The notes beneath the pieces are model-generated. The model worked only from the letters and a program-made list of their open reading frames with translations, did not search any database and was not told where the DNA came from. A stretch of 35,597 bases of DNA from Treponema sp. UBA792 (GTDB lineage: Bacteria > Spirochaetota > Spirochaetia > Treponematales > Treponemataceae), in contig DBIW01000017.1 in assembly GCA_002296965.1 (NCBI GenBank), positions 1-35,597 on the forward strand, in the 5' to 3' direction. This document shows positions 8,728 through 17,411 of this stretch, piece by piece; the first letter of the stretch is position 1, and every line of letters starts with the position of its first letter. A program made the translations under genes and the position numbers.

Positions 8728-9531
8728 CTAATTGCTCAGTCCGGTCCGGTGGTCGGAGTCCATCTTCTCCTTCCATACCACGGCCTTTTTCTTGATCTCC
8801 TCCGCCTGCTCGCGGTTTCCAAGAAGGATATAAAGCCTGTGGAGTGCCAGAAGATACTTGATCGCGCTCCTCATGTCGTCTATGCGCCTTGTGGAAAGCT
8901 CATATCTGTCCCGGTAGGCCGTCGCCGATGAATTCAGCAGCTTCTGTATCATTCTTATATACAGGACCGTGGTCTCATAATCCGGACTGTTCGGATCAAA
9001 ATAGTCACGCGCAGCCGCCTTCATGTCAATCAGGTTCTTCGTGACGGTGACAGCCCGTCCCTCAAGCTCCACGAATGACCACTTCCATTTGCTGTTATCG
9101 CCGAACGCGTCCTTGAGCAGCGTTATCACAAGTCCCAGCTTCCTGACAAGCTCATATCGCTTGGAGATTTTTACGGTGGAAATCTTCTCCTGGCACGGCG
9201 CAAGATCCGAATACGGAATGTCTATCGCTGCGGTCACAATCTCCTCAAGGTATATTATCGCCTTGTAGAGTATTTTTCTGGCGTCGTTCAGAGCGTCGTT
9301 GTTCTTCACTTCCATAACCTTGAGCGACAGCGTATTCTGCGCTATATACAGGGAGGCTACATATATCATGTCCTCGCAAAGCATGAATTTCTTAAGCTCG
9401 GAGGCGGGATCCCCGTTCCCGATGACATTCAGCATTGTCTTCTCCTTCTCAAGAACCGCATTTATCCTGTCCTTGTAGGGACGCACGGCCTCCGCAAAAT
9501 GAAGCCTGGCATCTTCCGAAACTTTAGCCAT
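8728..9531 (-). CDS. conserved-looking protein of unknown function
   Basis: I do not recognise this 267-residue protein. It is predicted to be soluble and mostly helical, without signal peptide, membrane segments or cysteine motifs (two Cys only). The centre has a KWKWSFVELEGRAVTV segment and the C-terminus is rich in charged residues. Its ATG overlaps the recN stop (ATGA), so it is translationally coupled to recN. It is followed after eight bases by the HD hydrolase. From memory, a hypothetical protein of similar size sits next to recN in other treponemes, which would make it lineage-specific. A role in DNA repair or nucleotide metabolism is possible only by context. Confidence 0.75.
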   Translation of the reverse strand: MAKVSEDARLHFAEAVRPYKDRINAVLEKEKTMLNVIGNGDPASELKKFMLCEDMIYVASLYIAQNTLSLKVMEVKNNDALNDARKILYKAIIYLEEIVTAAIDIPYSDLAPCQEKISTVKISKRYELVRKLGLVITLLKDAFGDNSKWKWSFVELEGRAVTVTKNLIDMKAAARDYFDPNSPDYETTVLYIRMIQKLLNSSATAYRDRYELSTRRIDDMRSAIKYLLALHRLYILLGNREQAEEIKKKAVVWKEKMDSDHRTGLSN

Positions 9532-11270
9532 CAGTTACCTCCGCTGAATTTTCTTAACATTGTCCTGGCATGTTCAAGCGACTGCTCCGTATCAGCATCG
9601 CCCGACAACATCCGGGCTATTTCGGCGACCCGCTCTTCTCCTGTCACCTGATGCACATTTGATGATGTGATTCCACCCGAAACAGCCTTCTCGACCTTTA
9701 TCTGATTATCGGCATAAACGGCGATGCTCGCAAGATGTGTTATGCAGAAAACCTGCTTTGTCCGGGCCAGGAATTTCAGGTGCTCGCCCACGGCCACGGC
9801 CACACCTCCGCCGATTCCCGTATCTATCTCGTCAAATATAAGAGTTCCGACAGTATCGCCCATCGCAAAAATGGTCTTGAGGGCGAGCATGACGCGCGAC
9901 AGCTCTCCTCCGGATGCGATTTTCGCAAGAGGAAGCATGGGCGCGCCCGGATTCGCACTTATCATGAATTCTATGTCGTCGGTTCCGTAAGGACCGCACT
10001 TCTGCACGACATCGTCGGAGGCGCTCTTGTCCCGGATGCTCACGCCAAATCTGGTTCCGTCCATTCCCAGCTTTGACAGGATCGCCTCAACTTCGGAGGA
10101 AAGAGATGAAGCCGCGGCACGTCGCGCATCCGACAGGATCTTGGCCTCGGAAAGAACCTTCCGGCCGAGATCGGCGACCTCCTTTTCCATGGCGGCTCTC
10201 GCTCCTCCCGCGGCGGAATTCTCCTCTATAAATCTCCTTGCGGATGACAGGTAGTCCGTAACCTCTGAGAGAGGAGCGCTTACGGACGACGCATATTTCT
10301 TCTTCAGATTGAAAATAAGTGAAAGCCTCTCCTGCACCGCCTGAAGTCTCGCAGGATCAAAAACCAGTTCCTGCATATAGGAGCTGAATTCGTCGGCAAT
10401 GTCGGAAATCTCATAAAAGGCGGCCTCAACCCGCGAGTCAAGCGCAGAAAGCTCCGGATCCAAGGAAAACGCGCCAGATGAACCGCGCCGGATTCGCTTC
10501 ATCATCTGGACAACCCCGGAATCTCCGGACGAAAGCATTCCGTTTATCTCGTCCACCGCGGAATATATCTTCTCGTATGACAGAAGCTTTGTCTCTTCGG
10601 CTGCAAGCGTCTCGTCCTCGCCCGGCTTCAGCCCGGCCTCCTCTATTTCAGCGGCAGCGAAGCGCATCATCTCAAGCTTCCGCCCGCGTTCCTGCTCGGA
10701 GCCGGCGAATTCGTCCAGTCTCGCCCGCTTCGCCGCAAGCTCCGCATAGAGAGCAGTGAATTCAGACACTCTGGCCGTAAGTCCCGCCCTGGCATCCAGA
10801 AATTTTCTGTGCTCGGAGACCTTCATCAGGGACTGATGCTCATGCTGTCCGTGGATATCAACAAGAAATGATGAGAATGCGGCAAGTTCCGTTCTTGTGA
10901 CCTGCACATCCCCGATCCATGCTCCGGACTTTCTGTTTGACCTGATGAATCTTCTTATCAGAATCCGCCCGTTCTCCGTCGAAATTCCCCTTGCCATAAG
11001 CCATTCCGCGGCAGACTCAGGAGACTCTTGAGACCCGGAATCAACGGAAGAACCGCCCTCCACGGAGAATACAGCCGATACGGACGCTTCAGATGCGCCG
11101 GCTCTTATCTGCTGGACATCGGCACGTCCGCCAAGCAGAAACGAAAGGGCACCTATCAATATCGACTTTCCAGCTCCTGTCTCGCCGGAGAAGACCGTGA
11201 ATCCCCTACCGAATTCAAGATGATCGTTCTCAATGAGGGCAAAATCCTTTATCGTAAGTTCCTCAAGCAT
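9531..11270 (-). CDS. recN: DNA repair protein RecN, SMC-like ATPase
   Basis: RecN is an SMC-like ATPase that acts early in double-strand-break repair. The 579-residue protein has Walker A GETGAGKS at 29-36 in the typical N-terminal context (LTIKDFALIE), a long coiled-coil middle with the LVDIHGQHEHQSL motif, and the C-terminal signature SGGELSRVMLALK followed by Walker B LIFDEIDTGIGG. The ATG at 11270 has GGAGG six bases upstream; it overlaps the nadK end by eight bases. The downstream unknown gene starts inside its stop codon. nadK-recN linkage is common in bacteria. Confidence 0.96.
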   Translation of the reverse strand: MLEELTIKDFALIENDHLEFGRGFTVFSGETGAGKSILIGALSFLLGGRADVQQIRAGASEASVSAVFSVEGGSSVDSGSQESPESAAEWLMARGISTENGRILIRRFIRSNRKSGAWIGDVQVTRTELAAFSSFLVDIHGQHEHQSLMKVSEHRKFLDARAGLTARVSEFTALYAELAAKRARLDEFAGSEQERGRKLEMMRFAAAEIEEAGLKPGEDETLAAEETKLLSYEKIYSAVDEINGMLSSGDSGVVQMMKRIRRGSSGAFSLDPELSALDSRVEAAFYEISDIADEFSSYMQELVFDPARLQAVQERLSLIFNLKKKYASSVSAPLSEVTDYLSSARRFIEENSAAGGARAAMEKEVADLGRKVLSEAKILSDARRAAASSLSSEVEAILSKLGMDGTRFGVSIRDKSASDDVVQKCGPYGTDDIEFMISANPGAPMLPLAKIASGGELSRVMLALKTIFAMGDTVGTLIFDEIDTGIGGGVAVAVGEHLKFLARTKQVFCITHLASIAVYADNQIKVEKAVSGGITSSNVHQVTGEERVAEIARMLSGDADTEQSLEHARTMLRKFSGGN

Positions 11271-12105
11271 GTGGACCTCCAGACCAGTTCAACTTTGATC
11301 TAAGCGCGGTATAGAATCTGCCGGCCGTACAGAACACAAGCTGCACCTTCCGCTCAGTTCTCCTTATTCTTATCACATCACCCTGAAACAGCGGCACCGG
11401 CTCCTGGCCGTCCACCGTCATACATATATTCCTTGTCCTGCACGGCAGAACAGTCACCTTGAGACCGCCGTCATGGGCAAGCACAATCGGACGGCTGGAC
11501 AGGGAGAACGGATTCACGGGAGTCATTACGACAGCATCCAGCTCAGGATCTATTATGGGGCCTCCGGCCGATGCGGAATATGCGGTGGAGCCGGTCGCCG
11601 TACAGAAAATCAGACCGTCCGCTTTGAGCGAGCAGAGATGAAGCGAATTGTACTCCACATCAAGCGACACTGTCCTTGCGGCACGCTCCGCGCTTATAAC
11701 CACATCATTAAGCCCGGTCAGTTCCGCAGCGACGGCTCCATTCCTGACGAGAGTGGCGCGGAGCATTGTCCGTTCGGCGACAGGCGCGGCGCCGGAAAGA
11801 AAATCGTCCAGATGGGAACGCCATTCATCCGGCTGGACGGATGATATAAAGCCGAATTCCCCGAAATTCACAGGAAAAACCGGAATTCCCGCCGCGACAC
11901 AGCTTCTCGCGGCAAAAAGGACAGTTCCGTCGCCTCCGAGCGTTATCACGAAATCATAGCCTTCCGCATCAAAACCGGAAGTGAACCCGTCAAAATCAAG
12001 AAAACAGCTCTCTATGTCACGGCCGGAAAGATATGCGGACACAGAAAGAGCGACAGCCCGCGAATTCTCCTTGCTTGTGTTGACGACAATAAGAACTTTT
12101 TTCAT
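11263..12105 (-). CDS. nadK: NAD kinase
   Basis: Phosphorylates NAD to NADP. The 280-residue protein shows the family signatures in order: GGDGT at 57-61 (TLGGDGTVLFAAR), the LNDVVI motif, and ATGSTAYSASAGGPI further on. The start is taken at ATG 12105, where the protein begins with the family-typical MKKVLIVVN strand. A longer reading to 12195 would run back into the upstream gene. The ATG lies eight bases after the stop of the DegT-like gene with no strong ribosome-binding site (TAAGT), suggesting coupled translation. Confidence 0.95.
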   Translation of the reverse strand: MKKVLIVVNTSKENSRAVALSVSAYLSGRDIESCFLDFDGFTSGFDAEGYDFVITLGGDGTVLFAARSCVAAGIPVFPVNFGEFGFISSVQPDEWRSHLDDFLSGAAPVAERTMLRATLVRNGAVAAELTGLNDVVISAERAARTVSLDVEYNSLHLCSLKADGLIFCTATGSTAYSASAGGPIIDPELDAVVMTPVNPFSLSSRPIVLAHDGGLKVTVLPCRTRNICMTVDGQEPVPLFQGDVIRIRRTERKVQLVFCTAGRFYTALRSKLNWSGGPHA

Positions 12106-12113
12106 GTTATTAC

Positions 12114-13166
12114 TTACGGAAGCGACCCGAGCACCTTTGAAATCCTCGCGCACTCGGAATGTGTCAAACGCGGATAGAGAGGAAAGTGCGCACACCGGAG
12201 ATGCAGTGACTTGGCATGAATACAGGATGCTGACGGCTCCTCAAAAAAATCTATGACCGATCCGGCAAAAGCGGGAGCTATCTCTATGTCCTTTCTGGCC
12301 GCATACTGTCTGACATCCCTGAACGGACTTGAAAGAACAAGAGGAAAGCAAGAGGCGGTCGAGGCATCATCCATTCCGCGGACGAGCATCTTGTGCCGGC
12401 CGATCATGCATGAATGCTGATAAAGAGAGAAAATTTCCTTTCTTGCGGCCTCATTTCTAGGAAATTCCTTCAGCTGAATCCAGGCAAGCGCAGAATTCAG
12501 ATCCGGCAGCAGATCCGTTACGGGAGCACCGTCCGCAAGTCGTTTAAGGACAATCCATTCACGGCGGCCCGGAGCCATAAGCACCGCGCCTCCTCCTCCT
12601 GTGACGACATCACGCTCCTCAAGACCGAGTATGGAATACGCACCGAAAAGTCCAGCCTTTCTGCGGCCTGTCTCATTTCCCTGCTCATCAAGTTCCGGCA
12701 GGGACGCGCCTGCTGACATGGATATATCCTCTATCACAGGAATTCCGCACTGGAGAATTTCTGCGAAATCGGGAAGGATTCCTTCCGCCTCATGAAGAAC
12801 CAGCGCACGGCCACCCCCGGCGACACCTCCGGCGACAGTTTCTGCAGAAACCAGCGCAGTCTCCTCCTCCACATCAAGGACAACAGGCAAGAATCCCTCA
12901 GACTGAAGAAACTGATACTGCCATGCCGGAGCAAGAGCGGAAATCATGACCTTCTCTCCGATTCCGATTCCCAGCGCACGCAGCGCATATCCGAGTGCGA
13001 CAGCAGGACTGCGGCAGGCTATCGCCCCGTCACATCTGAAGAATTCCTTCACCTGCTGGATAAGCCTTCCGTTCAACTCGCCAGGTCCGATCTTCTCATC
13101 GACCATACAGGTGAGAACCGCATCCATCTCTTTTCTGCGTATTGTGGAACTGTAAGTCTGTATCAT
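12114..13166 (-). CDS. DegT/DnrJ/EryC1-family protein lacking the PLP lysine
   Basis: The 350-residue product follows the sugar aminotransferase (DegT) layout: a cofactor-pocket region (CRSPAVALGYALRALGIGIG), the PVIED motif at 143-147 retaining the aspartate that contacts the PLP ring nitrogen, a glycine-rich TGGGGA turn at 189-194, and the C-terminal FPLYPRLTHSE segment. The position of the Schiff-base lysine (normally S-xxxx-K before the glycine turn) reads SILGLEERDVV; there is no lysine between 171 and 199. It is therefore probably not a normal transaminase; some K-to-H relatives are dehydratases, others may be regulatory. Its ATG abuts the cheW stop (TAAATG). Sequence is otherwise intact, so it does not look like a pseudogene. 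Confidence 0.75.
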   Translation of the reverse strand: MIQTYSSTIRRKEMDAVLTCMVDEKIGPGELNGRLIQQVKEFFRCDGAIACRSPAVALGYALRALGIGIGEKVMISALAPAWQYQFLQSEGFLPVVLDVEEETALVSAETVAGGVAGGGRALVLHEAEGILPDFAEILQCGIPVIEDISMSAGASLPELDEQGNETGRRKAGLFGAYSILGLEERDVVTGGGGAVLMAPGRREWIVLKRLADGAPVTDLLPDLNSALAWIQLKEFPRNEAARKEIFSLYQHSCMIGRHKMLVRGMDDASTASCFPLVLSSPFRDVRQYAARKDIEIAPAFAGSVIDFFEEPSASCIHAKSLHLRCAHFPLYPRLTHSECARISKVLGSLP

Positions 13167-13646
13167 TTACTGGATATCTATGATTTTCTGGAGTTCTTTC
13201 GGATTGAACAGCTTGCGGATATTCAACATTATGAGATAACCGTTCTCCTCGCGGATGACTCCTTCTATATACTCGGTGCCGATTCCGCTGAGCATCTGAG
13301 GAGGCTCCTTCACATCCTCACGCCTCACCGTGACAACCCTGGCGACACGGTCTATGATGATTCCGATCTTGCTGTCATCTATGTTAAGTATGATGAATCC
13401 GCCCTCAAAGTCATCGCTGCTGCTGTCTTTCGGCACAGACTGGATTCTGAAACGCTTGTGCAATGCGATTATCGGAATTATCTCACCGCGGAGATTTATT
13501 ATTCCCTCCACATAATATGGAGCGTTCGGAATCACACGTACATTCTGAAGCCTTACAATCTCCTTGACATCCATAATATTCACACCGTACAGCTCATCAC
13601 CGAGCTGGAAGGTCACAAGTTGAAACTGAGAATCTTCTGTAGCCAT
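13167..13646 (-). CDS. cheW: CheW chemotaxis coupling protein
   Basis: CheW bridges chemoreceptors and the CheA kinase at the cell pole. The 159-residue protein has the standard CheW fold: FQLGDELYGVNIMDVKEIV near the start, the VEGIINLRGEIIPIIAL core, GIIIDRV and the late IEGVIREENGYLIML. The ATG at 13646 is chosen for GGAG six bases upstream and because the upstream extension to 13721 contains the promoter. It heads the seven-gene operon that runs to the LysM gene at 6568. Pairing of a motility gene with nadK and recN appears to be a spirochaete arrangement (from memory of T. pallidum). Confidence 0.94.
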   Translation of the reverse strand: MATEDSQFQLVTFQLGDELYGVNIMDVKEIVRLQNVRVIPNAPYYVEGIINLRGEIIPIIALHKRFRIQSVPKDSSSDDFEGGFIILNIDDSKIGIIIDRVARVVTVRREDVKEPPQMLSGIGTEYIEGVIREENGYLIMLNIRKLFNPKELQKIIDIQ

Positions 13647-13692
13647 AGCATCTCCTAAAGACTCAGCACCGTAACGGCGGCACTGTTCTTCT

Positions 13693-13721
13693 ATAATAAC
13701 CATAAAACCAACCTTTTGCAA
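13693..13721 (-). promoter_or_regulatory. sigma-70-type promoter of the cheW operon
   Basis: On the minus strand TTGCAA (13716-13721), a spacer of exactly 17 bases and TATTAT (13693-13698) precede cheW by about 45 bases. No other promoter of this quality is visible within the downstream seven-gene chain, where genes overlap or abut. Confidence 0.65.
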
Positions 13722-13779
13722 CCTGACGTATCCGTAAAATTCCGGTCAGGAACCATAACCCGGCGCACGGACGGACGGT

Positions 13780-14571
13780 TCAGTCAACACAGAACAGGGT
13801 CATAGCATCAACTCTCCGGATGCCGGCCTTACGGAGAAGAACGGCGCAGCTCTCAAGGGTGGCTCCGGTCGTGCAGACATCATCTATGAGGCAGACACGT
13901 TCAGGAACAATCCCTCCGTTTCCTCCAAGCTCGGACAGAAATCTTCGCGGAGACGCAAGGGCATAGGAATTCCCCATGGAGGAAAGTCTTCCCTTTCTGT
14001 CGAGCTTCTTCTGCTCAGATACGCTGCGCCTGACAAGAAGCCTCATCACCCTGAATCCGTAGCGGAATTCGAGAAAACGGGCGAGCTCCTCCACCTGATC
14101 CCAGCCCCTCTGCCTTATCTTTCCGGGACGGGGCGGAACAGGAACAATCCATGCATCACCCCTACTTCTGAGAGCCTCTGCCATAAGTTCCGCAAAAAAT
14201 CCGGACAGAGCGCGTTTTCCGCGGATCTTCCACCCGAACAGAAGCTCCCGGTTCCAAAGCCTGTACGGGAAAAGCGGCGTCACCTCCGATGTATGCCGGA
14301 GAACACGTGATGTCCTGCACTGCATACACATTCCGTCACAGGAAAGCAGAACCTTTCCGCAAACCGCACACCTTCGGACCGAGAGAATTCCGGCGACACT
14401 AAAACGGTTCATGCGACAGCCGGAACAGACAGGAATCATGAGCGAAATGCGGCCGCAGACTGCGCATTCCTCACCTCCTCCAACAGCGGACACGATGAAC
14501 CTGAGAGCCGTCACGGGCACCGTTCCCATGCGGAACAAAAGACCGCGTGCGGCATGAAACTTCCTCATCAT
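13780..14571 (-). CDS. ComF family phosphoribosyltransferase-like protein
   Basis: ComF/GntX-type protein. The N-terminal third carries two zinc-ribbon-like cysteine clusters (CAVCG ... CSGC, then CAVCG ... CMQC). The C-terminal two thirds form the phosphoribosyltransferase domain: VPVPPRPGKIRQRGWDQ and the PRPP-binding LIDDVCTTGAT. In naturally competent bacteria ComF is needed for DNA uptake; here the role is unknown. The start is unclear: tandem ATGs at 14571/14568 and one at 14529 all lack a visible ribosome-binding site, and frame stays open to 14697. The gene is divergent from bioY and follows no obvious operon. Confidence 0.85.
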   Translation of the reverse strand: MMRKFHAARGLLFRMGTVPVTALRFIVSAVGGGEECAVCGRISLMIPVCSGCRMNRFSVAGILSVRRCAVCGKVLLSCDGMCMQCRTSRVLRHTSEVTPLFPYRLWNRELLFGWKIRGKRALSGFFAELMAEALRSRGDAWIVPVPPRPGKIRQRGWDQVEELARFLEFRYGFRVMRLLVRRSVSEQKKLDRKGRLSSMGNSYALASPRRFLSELGGNGGIVPERVCLIDDVCTTGATLESCAVLLRKAGIRRVDAMTLFCVD

Positions 14572-14649
14572 ATATATAATTGAAAAAAACATGCAGAAAC
14601 ATGAAGTCATCTCATGTATAATGACGTTTTTATTTTTTACGTAAACCAA

Positions 14650-14678
14650 TTGACATAAAATACCAATATATGTAAACA
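14650..14678 (+). promoter_or_regulatory. promoter of the biotin-transport operon, probably leaderless
   Basis: A perfect TTGACA (14650-14655), a 17-base spacer and a weak -10 TAAACA (14673-14678) end seven bases before the bioY ATG, placing transcription start on the ATG itself. A perfect 10-base palindrome TTTACGTAAA lies just upstream (14636-14645). The arms TTGACATA and TATGTAAA (14650-14676) form an imperfect inverted repeat over the promoter, a possible operator. A consensus TATAAT at 14617-14622 is an alternative -10 without a good -35. Confidence 0.5.
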
Positions 14679-14685
14679 TTACAGA

Positions 14686-15252
14686 ATGAAAAACCACATA
14701 AGATTTGTATTCACGGTCATGTTTGCGGCCGTAATATCAGCAGGATGCTTCATATCGATACCTGCCGGAGCATCAGGAATTCCAATTGTTCTGCAGAATA
14801 TGTTCGTGATAACCGCCGCCTGCACGCTCGGCGGTACAGGCGGCTTCTGGGCCTCAATCATATTCATATCAGCCGGGATTCTTGGACTTCCTGTGTTCAG
14901 CGGCGCAAGGGGCGGACTAGCGCATCTTATGGGACCGACGGGAGGCTTCATCATCGGATATGCGGCCGGCGCGCTTGCCGCCGGACTTATCGCGGGAAAA
15001 CCATCGCCGGATGAGAAGAAACCGGAATTCATCCGCATGGCAAGGACATCACTGGCCGCCGCCGCCGGATTCATGATTCTCTATATACCCGGAATCCTCT
15101 GGTTCATGCACAGGACAGGAAAAGGCCTCGCCGCCGCACTCACCTTGTGCGTGATTCCGTACATTCCGGGCGACATCATAAAAGCAGTGCTTACGGTGGC
15201 GCTCTGCGCAAAGACAAGACCGGCCGCAGCAGCCTACATGGAAAAAAAATGA
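14686..15252 (+). CDS. bioY: biotin transporter BioY (ECF S component)
   Basis: BioY is the membrane-embedded biotin-binding subunit of an energy-coupling-factor transporter. The 188-residue protein is almost wholly hydrophobic (about six helices) and has the family motifs IPIVLQN (32-38) and GGLAHLMGPTGGFIIGY (75-91). The ATG at 14686 lacks a ribosome-binding site (ACAGA precedes it) but fits a leaderless transcript from the promoter seven bases upstream. The stop overlaps the ATG of the ATPase gene (ATGA). With its own ATPase and T subunits next door, this is a dedicated biotin transporter, implying biotin scavenging. Confidence 0.95.
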   Translation: MKNHIRFVFTVMFAAVISAGCFISIPAGASGIPIVLQNMFVITAACTLGGTGGFWASIIFISAGILGLPVFSGARGGLAHLMGPTGGFIIGYAAGALAAGLIAGKPSPDEKKPEFIRMARTSLAAAAGFMILYIPGILWFMHRTGKGLAAALTLCVIPYIPGDIIKAVLTVALCAKTRPAAAAYMEKK

Positions 15253-15989
15253 CGGCCATATCTCTGGAAAAAATCAGGAAGTCATTCCGGAATCCGGACG
15301 GAGGCGAAGGCTTTACCCTGGGAGAAATATCTCTCGCGATTGAGTCCGGAACCACGGCGATGATAGGCGGCGCGAACGGCTCTGGAAAAAGCCTGCTCAT
15401 GTCAATAACGGCCGGACTCGAACGGCCCGACTCAGGAAAAGTGACTGTAACGGCCCCGGACGGAAAGCCTGCAAAGGCAGGACTTGTATTCCAGGATGCG
15501 GACAGCCAGATTCTAGGCTCGACGCCTGAGGAGGACGTGATGTTCGGGCTACTGAACTGCGGATTCACAAAACGCGAGGCGGAAATCCGGACAGCAGAGG
15601 CGCTCAGGCAGGTCGGGCTTTACGGAAAACGCGGCCTGACGGCAAGAATGCTTTCAGGCGGAGAAAAACGCAGGCTTGCGGTAGCCGCGATGACGGCGAT
15701 GGACAGACCCGTAATAATCCTTGACGAGCCGTATGCGAACCTCGACTACGACGGCGTGCGCCAGGTGAACAGCGTCATAAGGATGCTTCAGGAACAGAAA
15801 AAGACGGTGATAATACTTACCCACGAGACGGAAAAATCGCTTGCGCTGTGCGGAAGACTGATAATACTATACAGGGGAAAAAAAGTTTTTGACGGTACGC
15901 CGGAAGACGGCCTGAAACAGAATCTGCCCCAATGGGGAATCAGAAATCCACTCGCGTCATACTCCAGAAAGGATGACCTTGCATGGTGA
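15249..15989 (+). CDS. bioM: ECF transporter ATPase for biotin (BioM/CbiO type)
   Basis: The 246-residue ABC ATPase drives biotin uptake by BioY. It has Walker A GGANGSGKS, Q-loop LVFQDADSQIL (the FQDADxQ form typical of CbiO/EcfA), signature LSGGEKRRLAVAA, Walker B VIILDEP with D-loop ANLD, and the switch histidine LTHETE. The start is ATG 15249, which overlaps the bioY stop; an upstream extension in frame would run inside bioY. Its stop is overlapped by the T-component gene. The gene symbol is assigned by context with bioY. Confidence 0.92.
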   Translation: MTAISLEKIRKSFRNPDGGEGFTLGEISLAIESGTTAMIGGANGSGKSLLMSITAGLERPDSGKVTVTAPDGKPAKAGLVFQDADSQILGSTPEEDVMFGLLNCGFTKREAEIRTAEALRQVGLYGKRGLTARMLSGGEKRRLAVAAMTAMDRPVIILDEPYANLDYDGVRQVNSVIRMLQEQKKTVIILTHETEKSLALCGRLIILYRGKKVFDGTPEDGLKQNLPQWGIRNPLASYSRKDDLAW

Positions 15990-16645
15990 CGCAGGAAAAT
16001 TTTCTCACGTTCGCAGCAGGAACCTCGTTCCTGCACAGGCTGCCGGCATGGATCAAGATCATGTTTCTTCTGGCCACAGGTCCCGCCGTGATGCTGTCCC
16101 CGGCCGTTGTATGGATTCCCTTCTCCATGCTGACCGCCGCCGCAGCCATGTCATGCGGCCAGACACGGAAAGGAATTCCTGCCGCGGCAAAGGCGTCTCT
16201 CGCCTATTTCCTGATTTTTTACATGGCGTCGCTCATTTCCGGAATTTCAGGAGGAGTGTCCGGAACAGAATTTCCGGCGGTTCTCATTCCCGCCAAAAAT
16301 GACATCCTTCAGTCGGCCAGACTTTTTTCCGCGCTTCTGTCCGCATCCGCAGTATACACAACAACATCTCCGGTCCAGATAGCGGAGACGATAGGAAAAA
16401 CCGCAGCGTTCATGACAGAAAAAGGAAAAACGGCGAAACCAGGAACAGCGGCGGTATCACTCTCGCTGCTGCTGGTCATGATTCCGGCAGTATTCGACGT
16501 ATGGAACGAAGTCTCCGCCGCATGGAAAGCCAGGGGCGGAAAAAACGGCATCAGAAAGGCGGTCATCCTGATGCCGGTGTTCCTGAATCTCTGTCTGGAC
16601 AAGGCGGACCGAATCTCAGATGCGGCAAGAAACCGCTCAAGCTAG
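15983..16645 (+). CDS. bioN: ECF transporter T component (BioN/CbiQ type)
   Basis: The 220-residue membrane protein couples the ATPase to BioY. It has several hydrophobic helices (near 25-45, 70-90, 150-170) and the conserved Ala-x-x-Ala-Arg-Gly coupling motif as AWKARGG in the C-terminal third. The ATG at 15983 overlaps the ATPase gene by seven bases and has AAAGGA ten bases upstream. The gene ends four bases before the convergent end of pflA, with no terminator visible between them. Confidence 0.9.
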   Translation: MVTQENFLTFAAGTSFLHRLPAWIKIMFLLATGPAVMLSPAVVWIPFSMLTAAAAMSCGQTRKGIPAAAKASLAYFLIFYMASLISGISGGVSGTEFPAVLIPAKNDILQSARLFSALLSASAVYTTTSPVQIAETIGKTAAFMTEKGKTAKPGTAAVSLSLLLVMIPAVFDVWNEVSAAWKARGGKNGIRKAVILMPVFLNLCLDKADRISDAARNRSS

Positions 16646-16649
16646 AATC

Positions 16650-17396
16650 CTATTTCTTCCAGCCGTCATATCTTCCGCACTCAAGGATGCGCCGGGCATT
16701 CCCGACGCTTTCGGCGGATGGCGATGCCGTGTCCTTCAAAGGATAGTCCATTCCCAGATCCCTGTACTTCATCGCGCCGAGACCATGATATGGAAGCACC
16801 TCCACACGCATCACGTTATGAAGCGACCTGATGAAATCCCGCGTGCGCTCAAGATAAAGCTCGCTGTCCGTAATCCCCGGAACAAGCACATGACGGATCC
16901 ATATAGGCTTTCCTATTTCATCCAGAAAACGGAACATGTCGATTATGTTTTTTCCCGTGTGTCCGGTAAGCTTAAGATGCTCCTGCTCGTCGATGTGCTT
17001 TATATCCATCAGAAGAAGATCGGTAACATCCATAAGCCGCCTGAATTTCTCGAACCACTCGCCTTCCCTTGTGAACGGCGCGCCGGCCGTATCTATGCAG
17101 GTGTTTATTCCCTTCTCCTTCGCCTTCGAGAGCAGCTCAAGCAGAAAATCCAGCTGAAAGAGCGGCTCGCCTCCGCTTACGGTTATTCCTCCCTTCTTGC
17201 CCCAGTATTCACGGCAGGTAAGAGCCTCCTCTATAAGCTCATCCGCAGAATAAAGCTTTCCGTCCGTAAGTTTCCATGTGTCCGGATTATGGCAGTAAAG
17301 GCAGCGGAGCGGACAGCCTGAAAAAAATATTATGAAGCGGACTCCCGGTCCGTCTACGGAGCCGAACGACTCAAGCTGATGTATATATCCTTTCAT
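16650..17396 (-). CDS. pflA: pyruvate formate-lyase activating enzyme (radical SAM)
   Basis: Uses S-adenosylmethionine and a 4Fe-4S cluster to create the glycyl radical on PflB. The 248-residue protein has the radical-SAM cysteines in CPLRCLYCHNPDTW, the upstream GSVDGPGVRFIIF motif specific to PFL activases, GGITVSGGEPLFQ, and the LLMDIKHID block. The ATG at 17396 is preferred because AGGGA lies eight bases upstream. The in-frame ATG at 17411 sits immediately after the T run of the pflB terminator and has no ribosome-binding site. Expression depends on read-through from pflB, since no other promoter is visible. Confidence 0.96.
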   Translation of the reverse strand: MKGYIHQLESFGSVDGPGVRFIIFFSGCPLRCLYCHNPDTWKLTDGKLYSADELIEEALTCREYWGKKGGITVSGGEPLFQLDFLLELLSKAKEKGINTCIDTAGAPFTREGEWFEKFRRLMDVTDLLLMDIKHIDEQEHLKLTGHTGKNIIDMFRFLDEIGKPIWIRHVLVPGITDSELYLERTRDFIRSLHNVMRVEVLPYHGLGAMKYRDLGMDYPLKDTASPSAESVGNARRILECGRYDGWKK

Positions 17397-17411
17397 ATAG
17401 AATTCCCTCAT

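Noticed and set aside
12792..13658. 288-codon plus-strand frame across cheW and the DegT-like gene
   Set aside because: Lies antisense to two genes with strong motifs and ribosome-binding sites.
16620..17321. 233-codon plus-strand frame over pflA
   Set aside because: Antisense to an unmistakable radical-SAM gene; no domain seen.
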